A DNA stretch of 64,000 bases, from contig NZ_MUXY01000011.1 in the NCBI RefSeq assembly GCF_002015035.1, positions 25,308-89,307 of the forward strand. The letters run 5' to 3'. This DNA comes from Haemophilus parahaemolyticus. GTDB taxonomy: Bacteria; Pseudomonadota; Gammaproteobacteria; Enterobacterales; Pasteurellaceae. Every line of letters starts with the position of its first letter. Positions within the stretch are counted from its first letter, which is position 1. Positions 31,119 to 40,890 of this stretch are shown here, in pieces. The translations under genes were made by a program, and so were the position numbers. The notes below the pieces were generated by a model that saw nothing but the letters and a program-made list of their open reading frames with translations, was not told the DNA's origin and made no database searches.

Positions 31119-32270
31119 TTACTTACCTAAATTTCCAAAAAAATTCTTAACGCTATTTAGAAATCCCTCTTGCTGTGGGCGATGTTTGCCTTTGCCGTCA
31201 AAACTTTCTTCTAATTTGCGCAGAAGTTCTTTTTGTTCTTCGCTTAATTTTACTGGTGTTTCAACAATCACTTTGCAGATTAAATCACCTGCGTAGCCAC
31301 CTCTCGGGCTTGCCACTCCTTTACCTCGTACACGGAAGAGTTTACCCGTTTGGGTTTCGGCTGGAATTTTAAGTTTCAATTTGCCTTCTAAAGTTGGCAC
31401 TTCAATCTCGCCACCTAATGCAGCTTGAGTGAAGCTAATTGGCACTTCGCAGTAAAGGTTTGAACCATCACGCTCAAAAATTTCATGGTCACGAACATGG
31501 ATTACTACATATAAATCGCCCGCTGGTGCACCATTTTCCCCTGCAGCACCTTCGCCTGATAAGCGTAATTGGTTACCTGTATCTACACCTGCTGGAATCG
31601 TGACCGATAGATTTTTCGCTTTTTGAACACGCCCATCACCGTGACAAGATTTACATGGTTTCTCAATTTTCTTGCCTGAACCGTGACAGCTTGGGCAAAC
31701 GGATTCACTTACAAAGAAACCTTGTTGACGACGAATTCGACCAGAACCATGACAATGCGGACAAGTTTCCACTTTAGAATCTTTTTCTGCACCAGTGCCA
31801 TGACAGGTATCACACTCTGCTAATGTCGAAATGCGAATATCTTTTTTGCAACCTTTCACTGCTTCTTCTAGCGTGATTTCGATATCGTAGCGTAAATCAT
31901 CGCCACGCACCACACGTTGACGACGACCGCTGCCACCGCCAAAACCACCGCCAAACATTTCGCTGAAGATATCTTCAAATCCACCGAAACCACCGCTGCT
32001 AAAGCCTTCAAATCCGCCAAAGCCACCCGCTCCGCCGCCACCTTGTTCAAAGGCAGTGTGACCGTATTGGTCGTACATCGCACGTTTTTGGCTGTCGCCT
32101 AGCACTTCATAGGCTTCGTTGATCTCTTTAAATTTTTCTTCTGCTTCTTTGCTGCCTTGGTTTTTATCCGGGTGATGTTTAGATGCCAAACGTTTATACG
32201 CACGTTTGATGTCATTCTCACTTGCCCCTTTTTGTAACCCAAGGACTTCGTAGTAATCTTTTTTTGCCAT
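31119..32270 (-). CDS. dnaJ: Chaperone DnaJ
   Basis: DnaJ delivers substrates to DnaK and stimulates its ATPase. The 383-aa product has the J domain with HHPDKNQ, a glycine/phenylalanine-rich linker (about residues 75-115), four zinc motifs ([32 protein letters not shown]) and the C-terminal substrate domain. dnaK lies on the same strand upstream, but a terminator and a foreign gene separate the two, so it may depend on its own promoter in 32271-32363. Confidence 0.97.
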   Translation of the reverse strand: MAKKDYYEVLGLQKGASENDIKRAYKRLASKHHPDKNQGSKEAEEKFKEINEAYEVLGDSQKRAMYDQYGHTAFEQGGGGAGGFGGFEGFSSGGFGGFEDIFSEMFGGGFGGGSGRRQRVVRGDDLRYDIEITLEEAVKGCKKDIRISTLAECDTCHGTGAEKDSKVETCPHCHGSGRIRRQQGFFVSESVCPSCHGSGKKIEKPCKSCHGDGRVQKAKNLSVTIPAGVDTGNQLRLSGEGAAGENGAPAGDLYVVIHVRDHEIFERDGSNLYCEVPISFTQAALGGEIEVPTLEGKLKLKIPAETQTGKLFRVRGKGVASPRGGYAGDLICKVIVETPVKLSEEQKELLRKLEESFDGKGKHRPQQEGFLNSVKNFFGNLGK

Positions 32271-32363
32271 AATATTTCTATTTGTAAATATGTATTGTAA
32301 TTTGACCGCTTGTAATAGAGATTGAAAGCTATACGTTGATTCTATACTCGCATAGAACTTCGT

Positions 32364-32828
32364 TTAACATACAATACTCAAACCTTCATATTTAGGTTGG
32401 TATTTATAATGCAACATTGTTTCAATTAACGATAATGCAAAATGTCCTAATTCTTTATCAATTAAGATATTTATTCTTTGGCAGTTATCTTTAATCCACT
32501 GACCAACATTATCTTTAGTAATTGAATGAGAGATAGAAAATAATTCATCTTTTAAAATTGACTTTGCTAAGTTACTGGGAGATGAATCTGGTAAATAATG
32601 TTGAGAAGTATATCTAGCTTTGCTTTTAGCCCCCACTTTACCTATTTTTAAATAGGTATCTTTATATTTAAAAATATAAATAGCCATTTTCCCTTTCGCC
32701 AAAGATTTGGGAGCTAGATGAGGAACACCAAGAACTTCAAATCGATAACTAGTTTCTGGTATTTCTTTTCCTAATATTCTAGATATTTGGGAAATAATCT
32801 CTCTTGTGTCTTTTTCAAAATCATCCAT
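32364..32828 (-). CDS. GIY-YIG-like nuclease, inserted between dnaK and dnaJ
   Basis: The 154-aa product has a core resembling GIY-YIG: AIYIFKYKDTYLKIGKVG near residue 50, the KARYTSQHYLPDS segment with the candidate Arg, and a late ETMLHYKYQPKYEG segment with the candidate catalytic Glu. The coding sequence is visibly richer in A+T than dnaK and dnaJ. The ATG at 32828 was chosen; TTG or GTG codons upstream (32849, 32846) lie inside the dnaK terminator. No methylase or partner gene is adjacent. Such solitary proteins are often listed near defence genes, but the role here is unknown. Confidence 0.7.
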   Translation of the reverse strand: MDDFEKDTREIISQISRILGKEIPETSYRFEVLGVPHLAPKSLAKGKMAIYIFKYKDTYLKIGKVGAKSKARYTSQHYLPDSSPSNLAKSILKDELFSISHSITKDNVGQWIKDNCQRINILIDKELGHFALSLIETMLHYKYQPKYEGLSIVC

Positions 32829-32847
32829 ATTAAGAACTACATACACC

Positions 32848-32872
32848 AAAAGGGCGTGTTTCCACGCCCTTT
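32848..32872 (-). terminator. Terminator after dnaK
   Basis: On the minus strand AAAGGGCGTG, loop GAAA, CACGCCCTTTT. It ends dnaK transcription 25-50 bp past the stop, before the inserted nuclease gene. Confidence 0.85.
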
Positions 32873-32896
32873 ATTTATGCTCGAAGAGCCGTGAAA

Positions 32897-34798
32897 TTAT
32901 TTGTTATCTTTCACTTCTTCAAATTCAGCATCTACCACGCCATCATCTTTTGCTGATGATTGTTGTGGTTGTTCGCCAGCTTGTGCTTTTGCTTGCGCTG
33001 CTTGCATTAACGGCTCAGATGCTTTGATTAATGCTTCAATTTTCGCTTCAATCTCAGCTTTGTCTTCGCCTTTTGCTGCAGTTTCAAGTTCACTCACCGC
33101 TGCTTCAATTTTCTCTTTGTCTGAAGCGGCTAACGCATCACCTGCTTCGGTAATTTGTTTGCGAGTTGCGTGTGCGATACCGTCTGCTTGGTTACGCGCT
33201 TGTACTAACTCTTCAAATTTACGGTCTGCATCTGCGTTCGCTTCTGCATCACGAACCATTTGTTGGATTTCTTCATCAGATAAACCTGAAGATGCTTGAA
33301 TGCGAATTTGTTGCTCTTTACCTGTGTTTTTATCTTTCGCAGATACGTTGATTACGCCGTTCGCATCGATGTCGAAAGTAACTTCAATTTGTGGCATACC
33401 ACGCGGTGCAGGGTTGATACCTTCTAGGTTGAATTGACCTAAAGATTTATTGTCTGCCGCACGTTTACGCTCACCTTGTAACACGTGGATAGTTACCGCT
33501 GCTTGGTTATCTTCTGCTGTTGAGAACACTTGCGATTTTTTAGTTGGGATCGTAGTGTTTTTCTCAATTAAGGTAGTCATTACGCCACCCATGGTTTCGA
33601 TACCTAAAGATAATGGGGTTACGTCTAATAATAGAACGTCTTTAACATCACCTTTTAATACGCCACCTTGAACCGCAGCACCAATTGCCACCGCTTCATC
33701 TGGGTTTACGTCTTTACGTGCTTCTTTACCGAAGAATTCAGCCACTTTTTGTTGCACTAATGGCATACGAGTTTGACCACCCACAAGAATGATATCGTGG
33801 ATTTCGTTTACGCTCTTACCTGCATCTTTTAATACTGCTTTTAATGAATCAATTGAGCTTGCTACTAAATCTTCAACTAAAGCTTCTAATTTCGCACGAG
33901 TTACGCTGATTGCTAAGTGTTTAGGACCTGTTGCATCTGCTGTGATATACGGAAGATTCACTTCTGTAGATTGTGCTGATGAAAGTTCGATTTTCGCTTT
34001 TTCAGCTGCTTCTTTCACACGTTGTAATGCCATTGGGTCGTTACGTAAATCAACACCTTGCTCTTTTTTGAACTCATCAATGATGTAGTCGATTACGCGA
34101 TTATCGAAATCTTCACCACCTAAGTGAGTGTTACCACCGGTTGCTAACACTTCGAAAGTTTGTTCTCCATCAAAGTTATCAATTTCGATGATTGAAATAT
34201 CGAATGTACCACCACCTAAGTCGTAAACTGCGATCACTTGGTTCTCTTTGCTTGAACCTAAACCGAATGCTAACGCAGCCGCTGTTGGTTCATTGATAAT
34301 GCGTTTAACATCTAAACCTGCAATTTTACCTGCGTCGATAGTTGCTTGACGTTGTGCATCGTTGAAGTACGCAGGCACAGTAATTACTGCTTCAGTCACA
34401 GATTCACCCAAGAAATCTTCTGCCGTTTTTTTCATTTTTTTCAATATTTCAGCAGAGATTTGTGGCGGCGCTAATTTATCGCCTTTTACATTTACCCACG
34501 CATCGCCGTTATCTGCACGCACGATTTCGAAAGGCATAATTTTAATATCGCGTTGTACTTCTTCGCTGTCAAAACGACGACCAATTAAACGTTTGATAGC
34601 GAATAACGTATTTTTCGGGTTAGTAATTGCTTGACGTTTTGCTGGCTGACCCACTAAAGTTTCATTATCTGTATAAGCAATAATTGAAGGGGTTGTACGT
34701 GCACCTTCTGCATTTTCAATTACGCGAGCTTTGTCGCCATCCATTACTGCTACACAAGAGTTTGTTGTACCTAAGTCAATACCAATGATTTTTCCCAT
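32897..34798 (-). CDS. dnaK: Chaperone DnaK (Hsp70)
   Basis: The 633-aa product has the ATPase motifs [30 protein letters not shown] and [10 protein letters not shown], the interdomain linker [16 protein letters not shown], and the C-terminal EEVKDNK tail. A Gln/Ala-rich segment precedes the tail. It is expressed from a candidate sigma32 promoter upstream. Confidence 0.98.
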   Translation of the reverse strand: MGKIIGIDLGTTNSCVAVMDGDKARVIENAEGARTTPSIIAYTDNETLVGQPAKRQAITNPKNTLFAIKRLIGRRFDSEEVQRDIKIMPFEIVRADNGDAWVNVKGDKLAPPQISAEILKKMKKTAEDFLGESVTEAVITVPAYFNDAQRQATIDAGKIAGLDVKRIINEPTAAALAFGLGSSKENQVIAVYDLGGGTFDISIIEIDNFDGEQTFEVLATGGNTHLGGEDFDNRVIDYIIDEFKKEQGVDLRNDPMALQRVKEAAEKAKIELSSAQSTEVNLPYITADATGPKHLAISVTRAKLEALVEDLVASSIDSLKAVLKDAGKSVNEIHDIILVGGQTRMPLVQQKVAEFFGKEARKDVNPDEAVAIGAAVQGGVLKGDVKDVLLLDVTPLSLGIETMGGVMTTLIEKNTTIPTKKSQVFSTAEDNQAAVTIHVLQGERKRAADNKSLGQFNLEGINPAPRGMPQIEVTFDIDANGVINVSAKDKNTGKEQQIRIQASSGLSDEEIQQMVRDAEANADADRKFEELVQARNQADGIAHATRKQITEAGDALAASDKEKIEAAVSELETAAKGEDKAEIEAKIEALIKASEPLMQAAQAKAQAGEQPQQSSAKDDGVVDAEFEEVKDNK

Positions 34799-34852
34799 AA
34801 TTTTTTTTCCTTCTAGATAAATTCGTTTGAATTAGTTTATGTTGCCGAAAAG

Positions 34853-34878
34853 ATAAGGTTCGTTTAATGCTTTTCAAG
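34853..34878 (-). promoter_or_regulatory. Candidate sigma32 promoter of dnaK
   Basis: On the minus strand CTTGAAAA (34871-34878) followed about 13 bases later by CCTTAT (34853-34858); the E. coli consensus is CTTGAA and CCCCAT. It lies about 55-75 bp upstream of the dnaK start. Confidence 0.55.
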
Positions 34879-35063
34879 CCCACCGTCTAAATTTCTTATC
34901 AGCTATGATTCAAAAGAATGGAGCGTTTGAATTCGCTCATTCAGACGGAGCAATAAATAGGGACAAAAAAACACGCTTCAAGGGCAAAATTAAAAAAATT
35001 TGCAAATTTTTGATAAAATATGATCGATTAAAATTAATTATTAAACAATTCTGGGAGTTTTAT

Positions 35064-35117
35064 CGTAGGGATGGGGTTTATCCCCGTCCTAAATAGTGGG
35101 GATAAAGCCCTCTTACG
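35064..35117. repeat. GTAGGG-type inverted repeat
   Basis: CGTAGGGATGGGGTTTATCC at the left and GGGGATAAAGCCCTCTTACG at the right (35098-35117) form an imperfect inverted repeat upstream of pepO. Similar short sequence at 25086-25112. Confidence 0.7.
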
Positions 35118-35158
35118 TAGAAATAACCAGATTGTCCAAATACAATTGGAGAAATTAA

Positions 35159-37195
35159 ATGAACCTCAAAAAATTAGGCATTAATCTCAGCCTAATCAGC
35201 TGTGCCTTACTCACGGGTTGCAATGCTACCCAACACTATACAAGCACCTTAACCGAAGGAATGGATAACAATATCTCCCCTCGCCAAGATTTCTATCGCT
35301 ATGTTAATGGTAAATGGGAAAACAGTACGACTATTCCCGCTGATCGCACTTCGTGGGGCACGCTTGCTGAGCTTAATGAACTCAACGAAAAACGCTCGCT
35401 TACACTGCTACAAGCGGTAATTTCTGATGCAAAATTTGCAAATGATCCCAAGGCTCAACACATCAAAGCGATCTTTGAAACCTACACCGATTTAAATGCA
35501 CGCGAAAAAGCAGGCTTAACCCCTGTAAAAGCGGATCTTGACAAAATCCAAGCCATCCGAACGCTTGCTGACTTAGAGCATTACATCATCAATGAAACCA
35601 AACAAGGCAATGATCCGCTTTTTAGTTGGGGCGTGTTCGCTCACCTTAAACATTCTCGACAAAATGCCGTTTATCTTGGTAACGAAGATCTCGGTTTAAG
35701 TAACGATTATTACCAAAAAGATACTCCAGAAAATCGCCAAATACTCGCTAAATATCAAGATTATGTCGCTAAAATTCTCGAGAAAGCAGGCCTCGATAAC
35801 GTAAAAGCACGCTCTAAAGCCATCGTTAATTATGAAAAAGCGATTGCTAAAACCCTCTTTACTAACGAAGAAGAACGCGATATTCAAAAACGCTACAACC
35901 CAATTTCTACCCAAAATTTGGCAAAACTAAGCAAAAATTTCAATCTTGCGAATTATCTACAAGCAGTTGGTGTCAAGACGGACGATGTGATTTTATGGGA
36001 ACCGCGTTATTTCCGAGCCTTCGATAGCCTGATTAACGTCCAAAATTTAGCGGTGATTAAGGATTATATGATCTTCCGCACCCTGTCTGGTGCATCACCG
36101 TATCTCAATAAAGAAATGGACGAATTGCATTTCAATTTCTACGGTAAAACGCTCACAGGGCAAAAACAGCAACGTTCATTGGAAAAACGAGCACTTTCAA
36201 CTGTGAATAGTTGGATCGGGCAAGATTTTGCACAATTCTATGTTGAGGAATTTTTCCCTGAGACGGCTAAACGAAATTTGCTTGAAATGGCACAATATTT
36301 AATTAAGGCTTACCACCATCGTATTGATAATCTAAGTTGGATGTCACTTGAAACTAAGCAAAAGGCGAAAGCAAAATTAGACAAATTCCTCACCGAAGTA
36401 GGTTATCCAAATAAGTGGAAAGATTACAGTTCACTGCAGCTTAAAACGGTTGAGCAGGGAGGAACGCTCTACGCTAATATGCAAGAAATTGCCAAATGGA
36501 ATTATCAATATAGTCTGAATAAAGTCGGTAAAGCAGTCGATCTAAATGAATGGGGAATGCTGCCACAAGTAGTGAATGCCTCTTACAGTCCATTAATGAA
36601 CCGCATTGTATTCCCTGCAGGGATTTTGCAATCGCCAATTTACGATGTTAATGCCGATCCTGCGGTGAACTTTGGTTCAATTGGTGCAATTATTGGACAC
36701 GAAATTACTCACGGTTTTGATGATAGTGGTTCAAAATTTGATGGTGAAGGCAATTTAACCGATTGGTGGACAATTAAAGATCGCCAACAATTCGAACAAC
36801 TTGCCGACAAACTCGTTGCACAATTTAATCAGTTTGAGGTTGCTCCAAACGTGCATGTAAATGGTCGTTTTACACTTGGTGAAAACATTGCTGATCTTGG
36901 TGGACTTAGCATTGCATATGATGCTCTCAAGCTTTTCGAGCAAGATAAAGGCAAAAGCCCTGTGCTTGAAAATCTCACTTCCGATCAACGCTTTTTTATG
37001 AGCTGGACACGCTCTTGGCGTTATAAAGCGACGGTAGAAGCCTTAACGCATCAAGTAAAAAGTGACCCACATGCACCAGGCCATTTCCGAGCTTTCGCTC
37101 CTGTGCTGAATATTCAAGGCTTTCACCAAGCTTTTGGCACTCAACAAGGCGATAAAATGTACCGCTCACCAGAAAAACAGATTCGGATTTGGTAG
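35159..37195 (+). CDS. pepO: M13 family zinc metalloendopeptidase lipoprotein
   Basis: The 678-aa neprilysin-like protease has a lipoprotein signal ending LLTGC (Cys21), the zinc motif HEITH with His514, and the third ligand in GENIADLGG near residue 577. The C-terminal PEKQIRIW tail is close to the CxxW end of the family. It probably acts on peptides at the cell envelope. It is followed 8 bp later by a zinc-ribbon gene, so the two may be co-transcribed. Confidence 0.93.
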   Translation: MNLKKLGINLSLISCALLTGCNATQHYTSTLTEGMDNNISPRQDFYRYVNGKWENSTTIPADRTSWGTLAELNELNEKRSLTLLQAVISDAKFANDPKAQHIKAIFETYTDLNAREKAGLTPVKADLDKIQAIRTLADLEHYIINETKQGNDPLFSWGVFAHLKHSRQNAVYLGNEDLGLSNDYYQKDTPENRQILAKYQDYVAKILEKAGLDNVKARSKAIVNYEKAIAKTLFTNEEERDIQKRYNPISTQNLAKLSKNFNLANYLQAVGVKTDDVILWEPRYFRAFDSLINVQNLAVIKDYMIFRTLSGASPYLNKEMDELHFNFYGKTLTGQKQQRSLEKRALSTVNSWIGQDFAQFYVEEFFPETAKRNLLEMAQYLIKAYHHRIDNLSWMSLETKQKAKAKLDKFLTEVGYPNKWKDYSSLQLKTVEQGGTLYANMQEIAKWNYQYSLNKVGKAVDLNEWGMLPQVVNASYSPLMNRIVFPAGILQSPIYDVNADPAVNFGSIGAIIGHEITHGFDDSGSKFDGEGNLTDWWTIKDRQQFEQLADKLVAQFNQFEVAPNVHVNGRFTLGENIADLGGLSIAYDALKLFEQDKGKSPVLENLTSDQRFFMSWTRSWRYKATVEALTHQVKSDPHAPGHFRAFAPVLNIQGFHQAFGTQQGDKMYRSPEKQIRIW

Positions 37196-37203
37196 GAAAT
37201 AAA

Positions 37204-37437
37204 ATGGCATTACATCGTTGCCCGGAATGTCGCAAGAAAATCAGCGAAAGTGCGCAAGCTTGCCCACATTGCGGTTTCTCGTTTAAAGAGGCAGATTTAG
37301 AAATTTACTGCCAAAAACTTGAACAACGTAGAAAAATTAACCAAGAAATCAACCGACAAAACAATAAACTCCAGCTCGTTTGGTTGTTAATTTTTGCGGT
37401 GGTAATTGGAGTTGCGAGTTGGTGGGTAAATCAGTAA
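37204..37437 (+). CDS. Zinc-ribbon membrane-anchored small protein
   Basis: The 77-aa product starts MALHRCPECRKKISESAQAC and has two CxxC pairs (Cys6/Cys9 and Cys20/Cys23), a charged helix, and one C-terminal membrane helix (LVWLLIFAVVIGVASWW). The fold is that of the zinc-ribbon domain found in many small membrane proteins. It closely follows pepO. A paired uptake-sequence hairpin follows it. Confidence 0.85.
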   Translation: MALHRCPECRKKISESAQACPHCGFSFKEADLEIYCQKLEQRRKINQEINRQNNKLQLVWLLIFAVVIGVASWWVNQ

Positions 37438-37449
37438 GTTTTTGCGAAA

Positions 37450-37490
37450 AATGACCGCTTGTTTTTGCTAACAAGCGGTTTAATTTTACC
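37450..37490 (+). terminator. Paired uptake-sequence terminator
   Basis: ACCGCTTGT (37454-37462) and ACAAGCGGT (37471-37479) form a hairpin followed by TTTAATTTTA, after the zinc-ribbon gene. Confidence 0.8.
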
Positions 37491-37511
37491 TGAAATTTGA
37501 AAAAATTGGGG

Positions 37512-37693
37512 CTGTCCTAGATAACGACTAAAAATTCTATTTAGGTTAAGATAGCTAAATAAGAAAAAGTTGCCTGTCAGTATAAATAAAACCATTTCAG
37601 CTTATTATTTTCATTAAATAGCCGCTTCCACTTAGTTCTAGCCTAAGAAGTTTAATTGACAGAGTAAGTATCCTTGCCCAACTTTTAGGACAG
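37512..37693. mobile_element. Internally deleted insertion element (MITE-like)
   Basis: CTGTCCTAGATAACGACTAA at the left and TTTTAGGACAG at the right share the inverted end CTGTCCTA (37512-37519 / 37686-37693). The left 20 bp also occur at 57211-57225, next to the tail of an IS481-type transposase gene. The 182-bp body has no frame, so it looks like a deletion derivative of that element. Confidence 0.6.
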
Positions 37694-37730
37694 ATCAGAA
37701 TTGCAAAGTTTATAGGCTTTCATATTAGTT

Positions 37731-38537
37731 TTATGCGTTTTTCATAATGTGCGAAATTCGCCCTTCGGCAATTTCTTCATCACGAATGGTCATCACTTCA
37801 CAGCCATCTTTGGTTACCACAATTTGATGCTCATATTGAGCTGAGTGACTACGGTCTTTGGTTTTTACCGTCCAACCATCATTCATCGTGCGGATCTCTT
37901 TTTTACCTGCATTGACCATCGGTTCAATGGTAAACACCATGCCTTCTTTTAACACTACGCCACCATCATCACCGTTGTAGTGCAATACTTGCGGATCGCA
38001 GTGGAATTCTGTTCCTACGCCGTGTCCGCAATATTCACGCACCACAGAGAAGCCTTCTTTTTCCACATATTTTTGAATCGCTGTGCCAATCTCTTTTAAG
38101 CGGATACCTGGTTTTACTTGACGTAAGCCAATGTAAAGTGATTCTTGTGTTACTTCTAACAAGCGTTTATCACGAATAGAAGGTTCGCCCACCACATACA
38201 TTTTGGAGTTGTCGCCGAAATAGCCGTCTTTGATCACCGTTACGTCAATGTTCACAATGTCACCATTTTTCAGTTTTTTATCCATATTTGGAATACCGTG
38301 ACACACTACTTCATTGACTGAAATACAGGTTGCATTTGGGAAACCGTGATAGTTTAAACAAGCAGGAATCACTTTCTGCTCATTAACCATATATTCGTGG
38401 CAAATGCGGTCTAATTCGCCTGTGCTCACACCCTCTTTCACATAAGGTTCGATCATCACTAACACATCTGAAGCCAATTTGCAGGCTTCGCGAAGTTTCT
38501 CGATTTCTTGTTCATTTCTTAATGGAATATTGCTCAT
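37731..38537 (-). CDS. map: Methionine aminopeptidase, type I
   Basis: Map removes the initiator methionine from nascent proteins. The 268-aa product has the metal ligands in NIDVTVIKDGYFGDNSKMY (Asp), HGVGTEFH (His), FTIEPMVN (Glu) and QYEHQIVVT (Glu). Its usual neighbour rpsB is not seen; it is flanked by the yhhQ gene and an element remnant. Confidence 0.96.
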   Translation of the reverse strand: MSNIPLRNEQEIEKLREACKLASDVLVMIEPYVKEGVSTGELDRICHEYMVNEQKVIPACLNYHGFPNATCISVNEVVCHGIPNMDKKLKNGDIVNIDVTVIKDGYFGDNSKMYVVGEPSIRDKRLLEVTQESLYIGLRQVKPGIRLKEIGTAIQKYVEKEGFSVVREYCGHGVGTEFHCDPQVLHYNGDDGGVVLKEGMVFTIEPMVNAGKKEIRTMNDGWTVKTKDRSHSAQYEHQIVVTKDGCEVMTIRDEEIAEGRISHIMKNA

Positions 38538-38756
38538 AACGTTCTCTTTATCATTAAAAATTAGGGTTTTGAAGATGTTTCAAAATGACTTGTAGTAAAG
38601 GTAATTATGACCTAAGCAAGCCAAATATTTTTGAAATGTCTACCTATTTTAGGAATTATACCTTTTTTCGATGCAATTCCCAAATTGCATTCTTCTTCGA
38701 AAAAGCGTAATCAATGGGTAGCGTTACAATATAAGCCCTACAAGCGGTTGAAATAG

Positions 38757-39422
38757 CTATTTCAAATCGAATTTTTGCATAATAAATTTTAGCACCACGC
38801 CATAAAGTGGTAAGAATAGCAACAGACTGACAAAAAGCTTGAACGCATAATCTACCGTACCGATGGTAAACCAATGTTCTGCCATATAAACGTCTTCGCT
38901 TTGATAGAAAGCAACAGCAAAGAAGACGAAGGTGTCGATCATCGTACCGAAAATGGTCGAGCAAGTTGGTGCAAGCCACCACGATTTGCCTTGGCGTAGG
39001 CGGTTAAACACCAAAATATCTAAAATCTGACCTACTGCATAACCGCTGAAACTGGCTAGTGCGATGCGGAACACAAAGAAATTAAATTTGCTTAGTGCGG
39101 AGAAACCTTGGAACTGTGTTTCAAAAAACAGCACGGAAATCACATAGCTAATCAACAAGGCGGGGAACATTACGACGAAAATAATTTTGCGTGCTAGCTC
39201 AGCGCCAAATACCCGCACCGTTAAATCTGTTGCTAAAAAGATAAATGGGAATGTGAATGTACCCCAGGTGGTTGGGATGACATAATCGGTAAAGGGTACA
39301 GTAATTTCAAAAGTGCGTTGTACTAAGAAATTGCTGATAGTTAAGATAAAAATATGGAAAAAGGCTAAAAGTTTCAGAGAAGATCGCTTTTGCAGATCAG
39401 AAAATGGGATTGGGTAATGCAT
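38757..39422 (-). CDS. yhhQ: Queuosine precursor transporter (VUT family, YhhQ)
   Basis: The 221-aa membrane protein has about six helices and the family segment TWGTFTFPFIFLATDLTVRVFG; E. coli YhhQ imports preQ0/preQ1 for tRNA queuosine synthesis. No preQ1 riboswitch was found upstream. A terminator separates it from artM. Confidence 0.9.
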   Translation of the reverse strand: MHYPIPFSDLQKRSSLKLLAFFHIFILTISNFLVQRTFEITVPFTDYVIPTTWGTFTFPFIFLATDLTVRVFGAELARKIIFVVMFPALLISYVISVLFFETQFQGFSALSKFNFFVFRIALASFSGYAVGQILDILVFNRLRQGKSWWLAPTCSTIFGTMIDTFVFFAVAFYQSEDVYMAEHWFTIGTVDYAFKLFVSLLLFLPLYGVVLKFIMQKFDLK

Positions 39423-39461
39423 AATTTTCCTTTTTAGTAGAGATTGGGGTTAGGGAACCCA

Positions 39462-39494
39462 GAAAAAACAAAGGGCGAATAATACGCCCTTTGT
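39462..39494 (-). terminator. Terminator after artM
   Basis: ACAAAGGGCG (39468-39477) pairs with CGCCCTTTGT (39485-39494), followed on the minus strand by a T-run. It ends the artPIQM operon ahead of yhhQ. Confidence 0.85.
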
Positions 39495-39550
39495 GTGAAA
39501 GATCAAGTAAGATTGCAAATTTATGCCAGAAATTGACCGCTTGTAGAAAA

Positions 39551-40216
39551 CTACACTCGCTCAAATGCCAGCACTTTATGTTCTAATTTACGCAATAGTA
39601 CAGTCATAATGCCAGTGATCACAAGATAAATTGCCCCAGCGATACCGTAAATGGTAATTGCATCATATTCCGTGCCGTAAAGCTGTTTGGCATAGCCCAT
39701 AATATCTAAAATCGTGATGGTGGAGGCAAGTGATGTGCCTTTGAAAACCAAAATGATTTCGTTGCTGTAAGAAGGTAACGCTCGTTTTAACGCATACGGA
39801 ATCAAGATTTTGAGCGTATCTAAACGGCTTAAACCTAATGCGGCACACGTTTCCCATTGCCCTTTCGGAATCGCTTTTACTGCTCCGTGGAAAAGTTGCG
39901 TTGAGTATGCCGCACTATTTAGTGCTAAAGCCAATACTGCACAAAACCACGCATCAGAAAATAATGCCCAAAGTGGACTTTGTGTGAGCCATTCAAATTG
40001 ACCTGGCCCGCTGTAAATTAAGAAAAATTGCACTAATAGCGGCGTGCCTGTAAAGAGCATCAAATAGCCATTGACTAAGCTTTTCACGAATTTATTTTCC
40101 ATTGAAAGCAAGAACGTGAAAATGATCGCCAACACAAATGCAATCATTAACGACACCGCCATTAAGCTAAGGCTAGTTGGAATACCTTGTGCGATAACTA
40201 AGAAATAATCCCACAT
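39551..40216 (-). CDS. artM: Arginine ABC transporter permease ArtM
   Basis: The 221-aa inner-membrane permease has five helices and the EAA-type loop AALGLSRLDTLKILIPYALK, which contacts ArtP. With ArtQ it makes the heterodimeric channel. It overlaps artQ by one base at the start. Confidence 0.92.
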   Translation of the reverse strand: MWDYFLVIAQGIPTSLSLMAVSLMIAFVLAIIFTFLLSMENKFVKSLVNGYLMLFTGTPLLVQFFLIYSGPGQFEWLTQSPLWALFSDAWFCAVLALALNSAAYSTQLFHGAVKAIPKGQWETCAALGLSRLDTLKILIPYALKRALPSYSNEIILVFKGTSLASTITILDIMGYAKQLYGTEYDAITIYGIAGAIYLVITGIMTVLLRKLEHKVLAFERV

Positions 40217-40887
40217 TATTTGCCTCCTCGCTCAAAACGGGTGAAACGCAGTTCAAGACGGCGAATAATCACTTGGCTAATTAGGGTAATTGCAAGGTAA
40301 ATCAATGCTGCAAAGCCATACCATGTGAATGGTTGATGCTCGTTGGTATTGATAAGGTCGGCTTGTCGCATTAAGTCATCGACACCAATCAGCGAAACTA
40401 AGGCGGTATCTTTCAGCAATACAAGCCATTGGTTACTTAAACCAGGCAAAGCGTGTCGCCATACTTGAGGCATAATGATGTGCAAGAAAGTATAACGGCG
40501 GCTTAAACCTAACACCGCTCCACTTTCCCACTGTCCGTTCGGAATCGCTTGAATTGCCCCACGCAGTGATTGTGAAGCATAAGCAGCAAAAATCACGCTT
40601 AACGCCAGCACACCGCTGTTAAAGGCACTAAATTCGATGTATTCACCTGTGATTTTTTCGATCAGCTCAGTTGAACCGAAATAGATTAACAACACGACCA
40701 AAATTTCAGGTAAACCACGCATTAAAGTGAGAAAAACCGTGGTTGGTTTGCTGATGCAAGCGGTCTTATTCATCTCCAAACTTACAAAAAGAATGGAAAG
40801 TAACAAGCCGACGACAAGAGAAGCCAGTGCAAGCCCAAGCGTCATGAGCGTTGCACTGTAAATTAAAGGAAGATATTCGGTAAACAT
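40216..40887 (-). CDS. artQ: Arginine ABC transporter permease ArtQ
   Basis: The 223-aa permease has the EAA loop AVLGLSRRYTFLHIIMPQVW and is followed immediately by artM. The partner assignment rests on order (artP-artI-artQ-artM), matching E. coli. Confidence 0.92.
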   Translation of the reverse strand: MFTEYLPLIYSATLMTLGLALASLVVGLLLSILFVSLEMNKTACISKPTTVFLTLMRGLPEILVVLLIYFGSTELIEKITGEYIEFSAFNSGVLALSVIFAAYASQSLRGAIQAIPNGQWESGAVLGLSRRYTFLHIIMPQVWRHALPGLSNQWLVLLKDTALVSLIGVDDLMRQADLINTNEHQPFTWYGFAALIYLAITLISQVIIRRLELRFTRFERGGK

Positions 40888-40890
40888 AGC

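Larger units (their letters stand above)
34799..35158. other. Divergent gap between dnaK and pepO
   Basis: Contains the candidate heat-shock promoter of dnaK, imperfect hairpins (CCGTCTAAAT / ATTCAGACGG, 34882-34946), a long A+T-rich run and the GTAGGG-type repeat. No gene seen. Confidence 0.6.

Noticed and set aside
32901..34634. Long open frames antisense to dnaK
   Set aside because: They are shadows of a strongly biased coding sequence and have no family match.
39423..39470. preQ1 riboswitch in front of yhhQ
   Set aside because: The leader is short and has no recognisable aptamer pattern.
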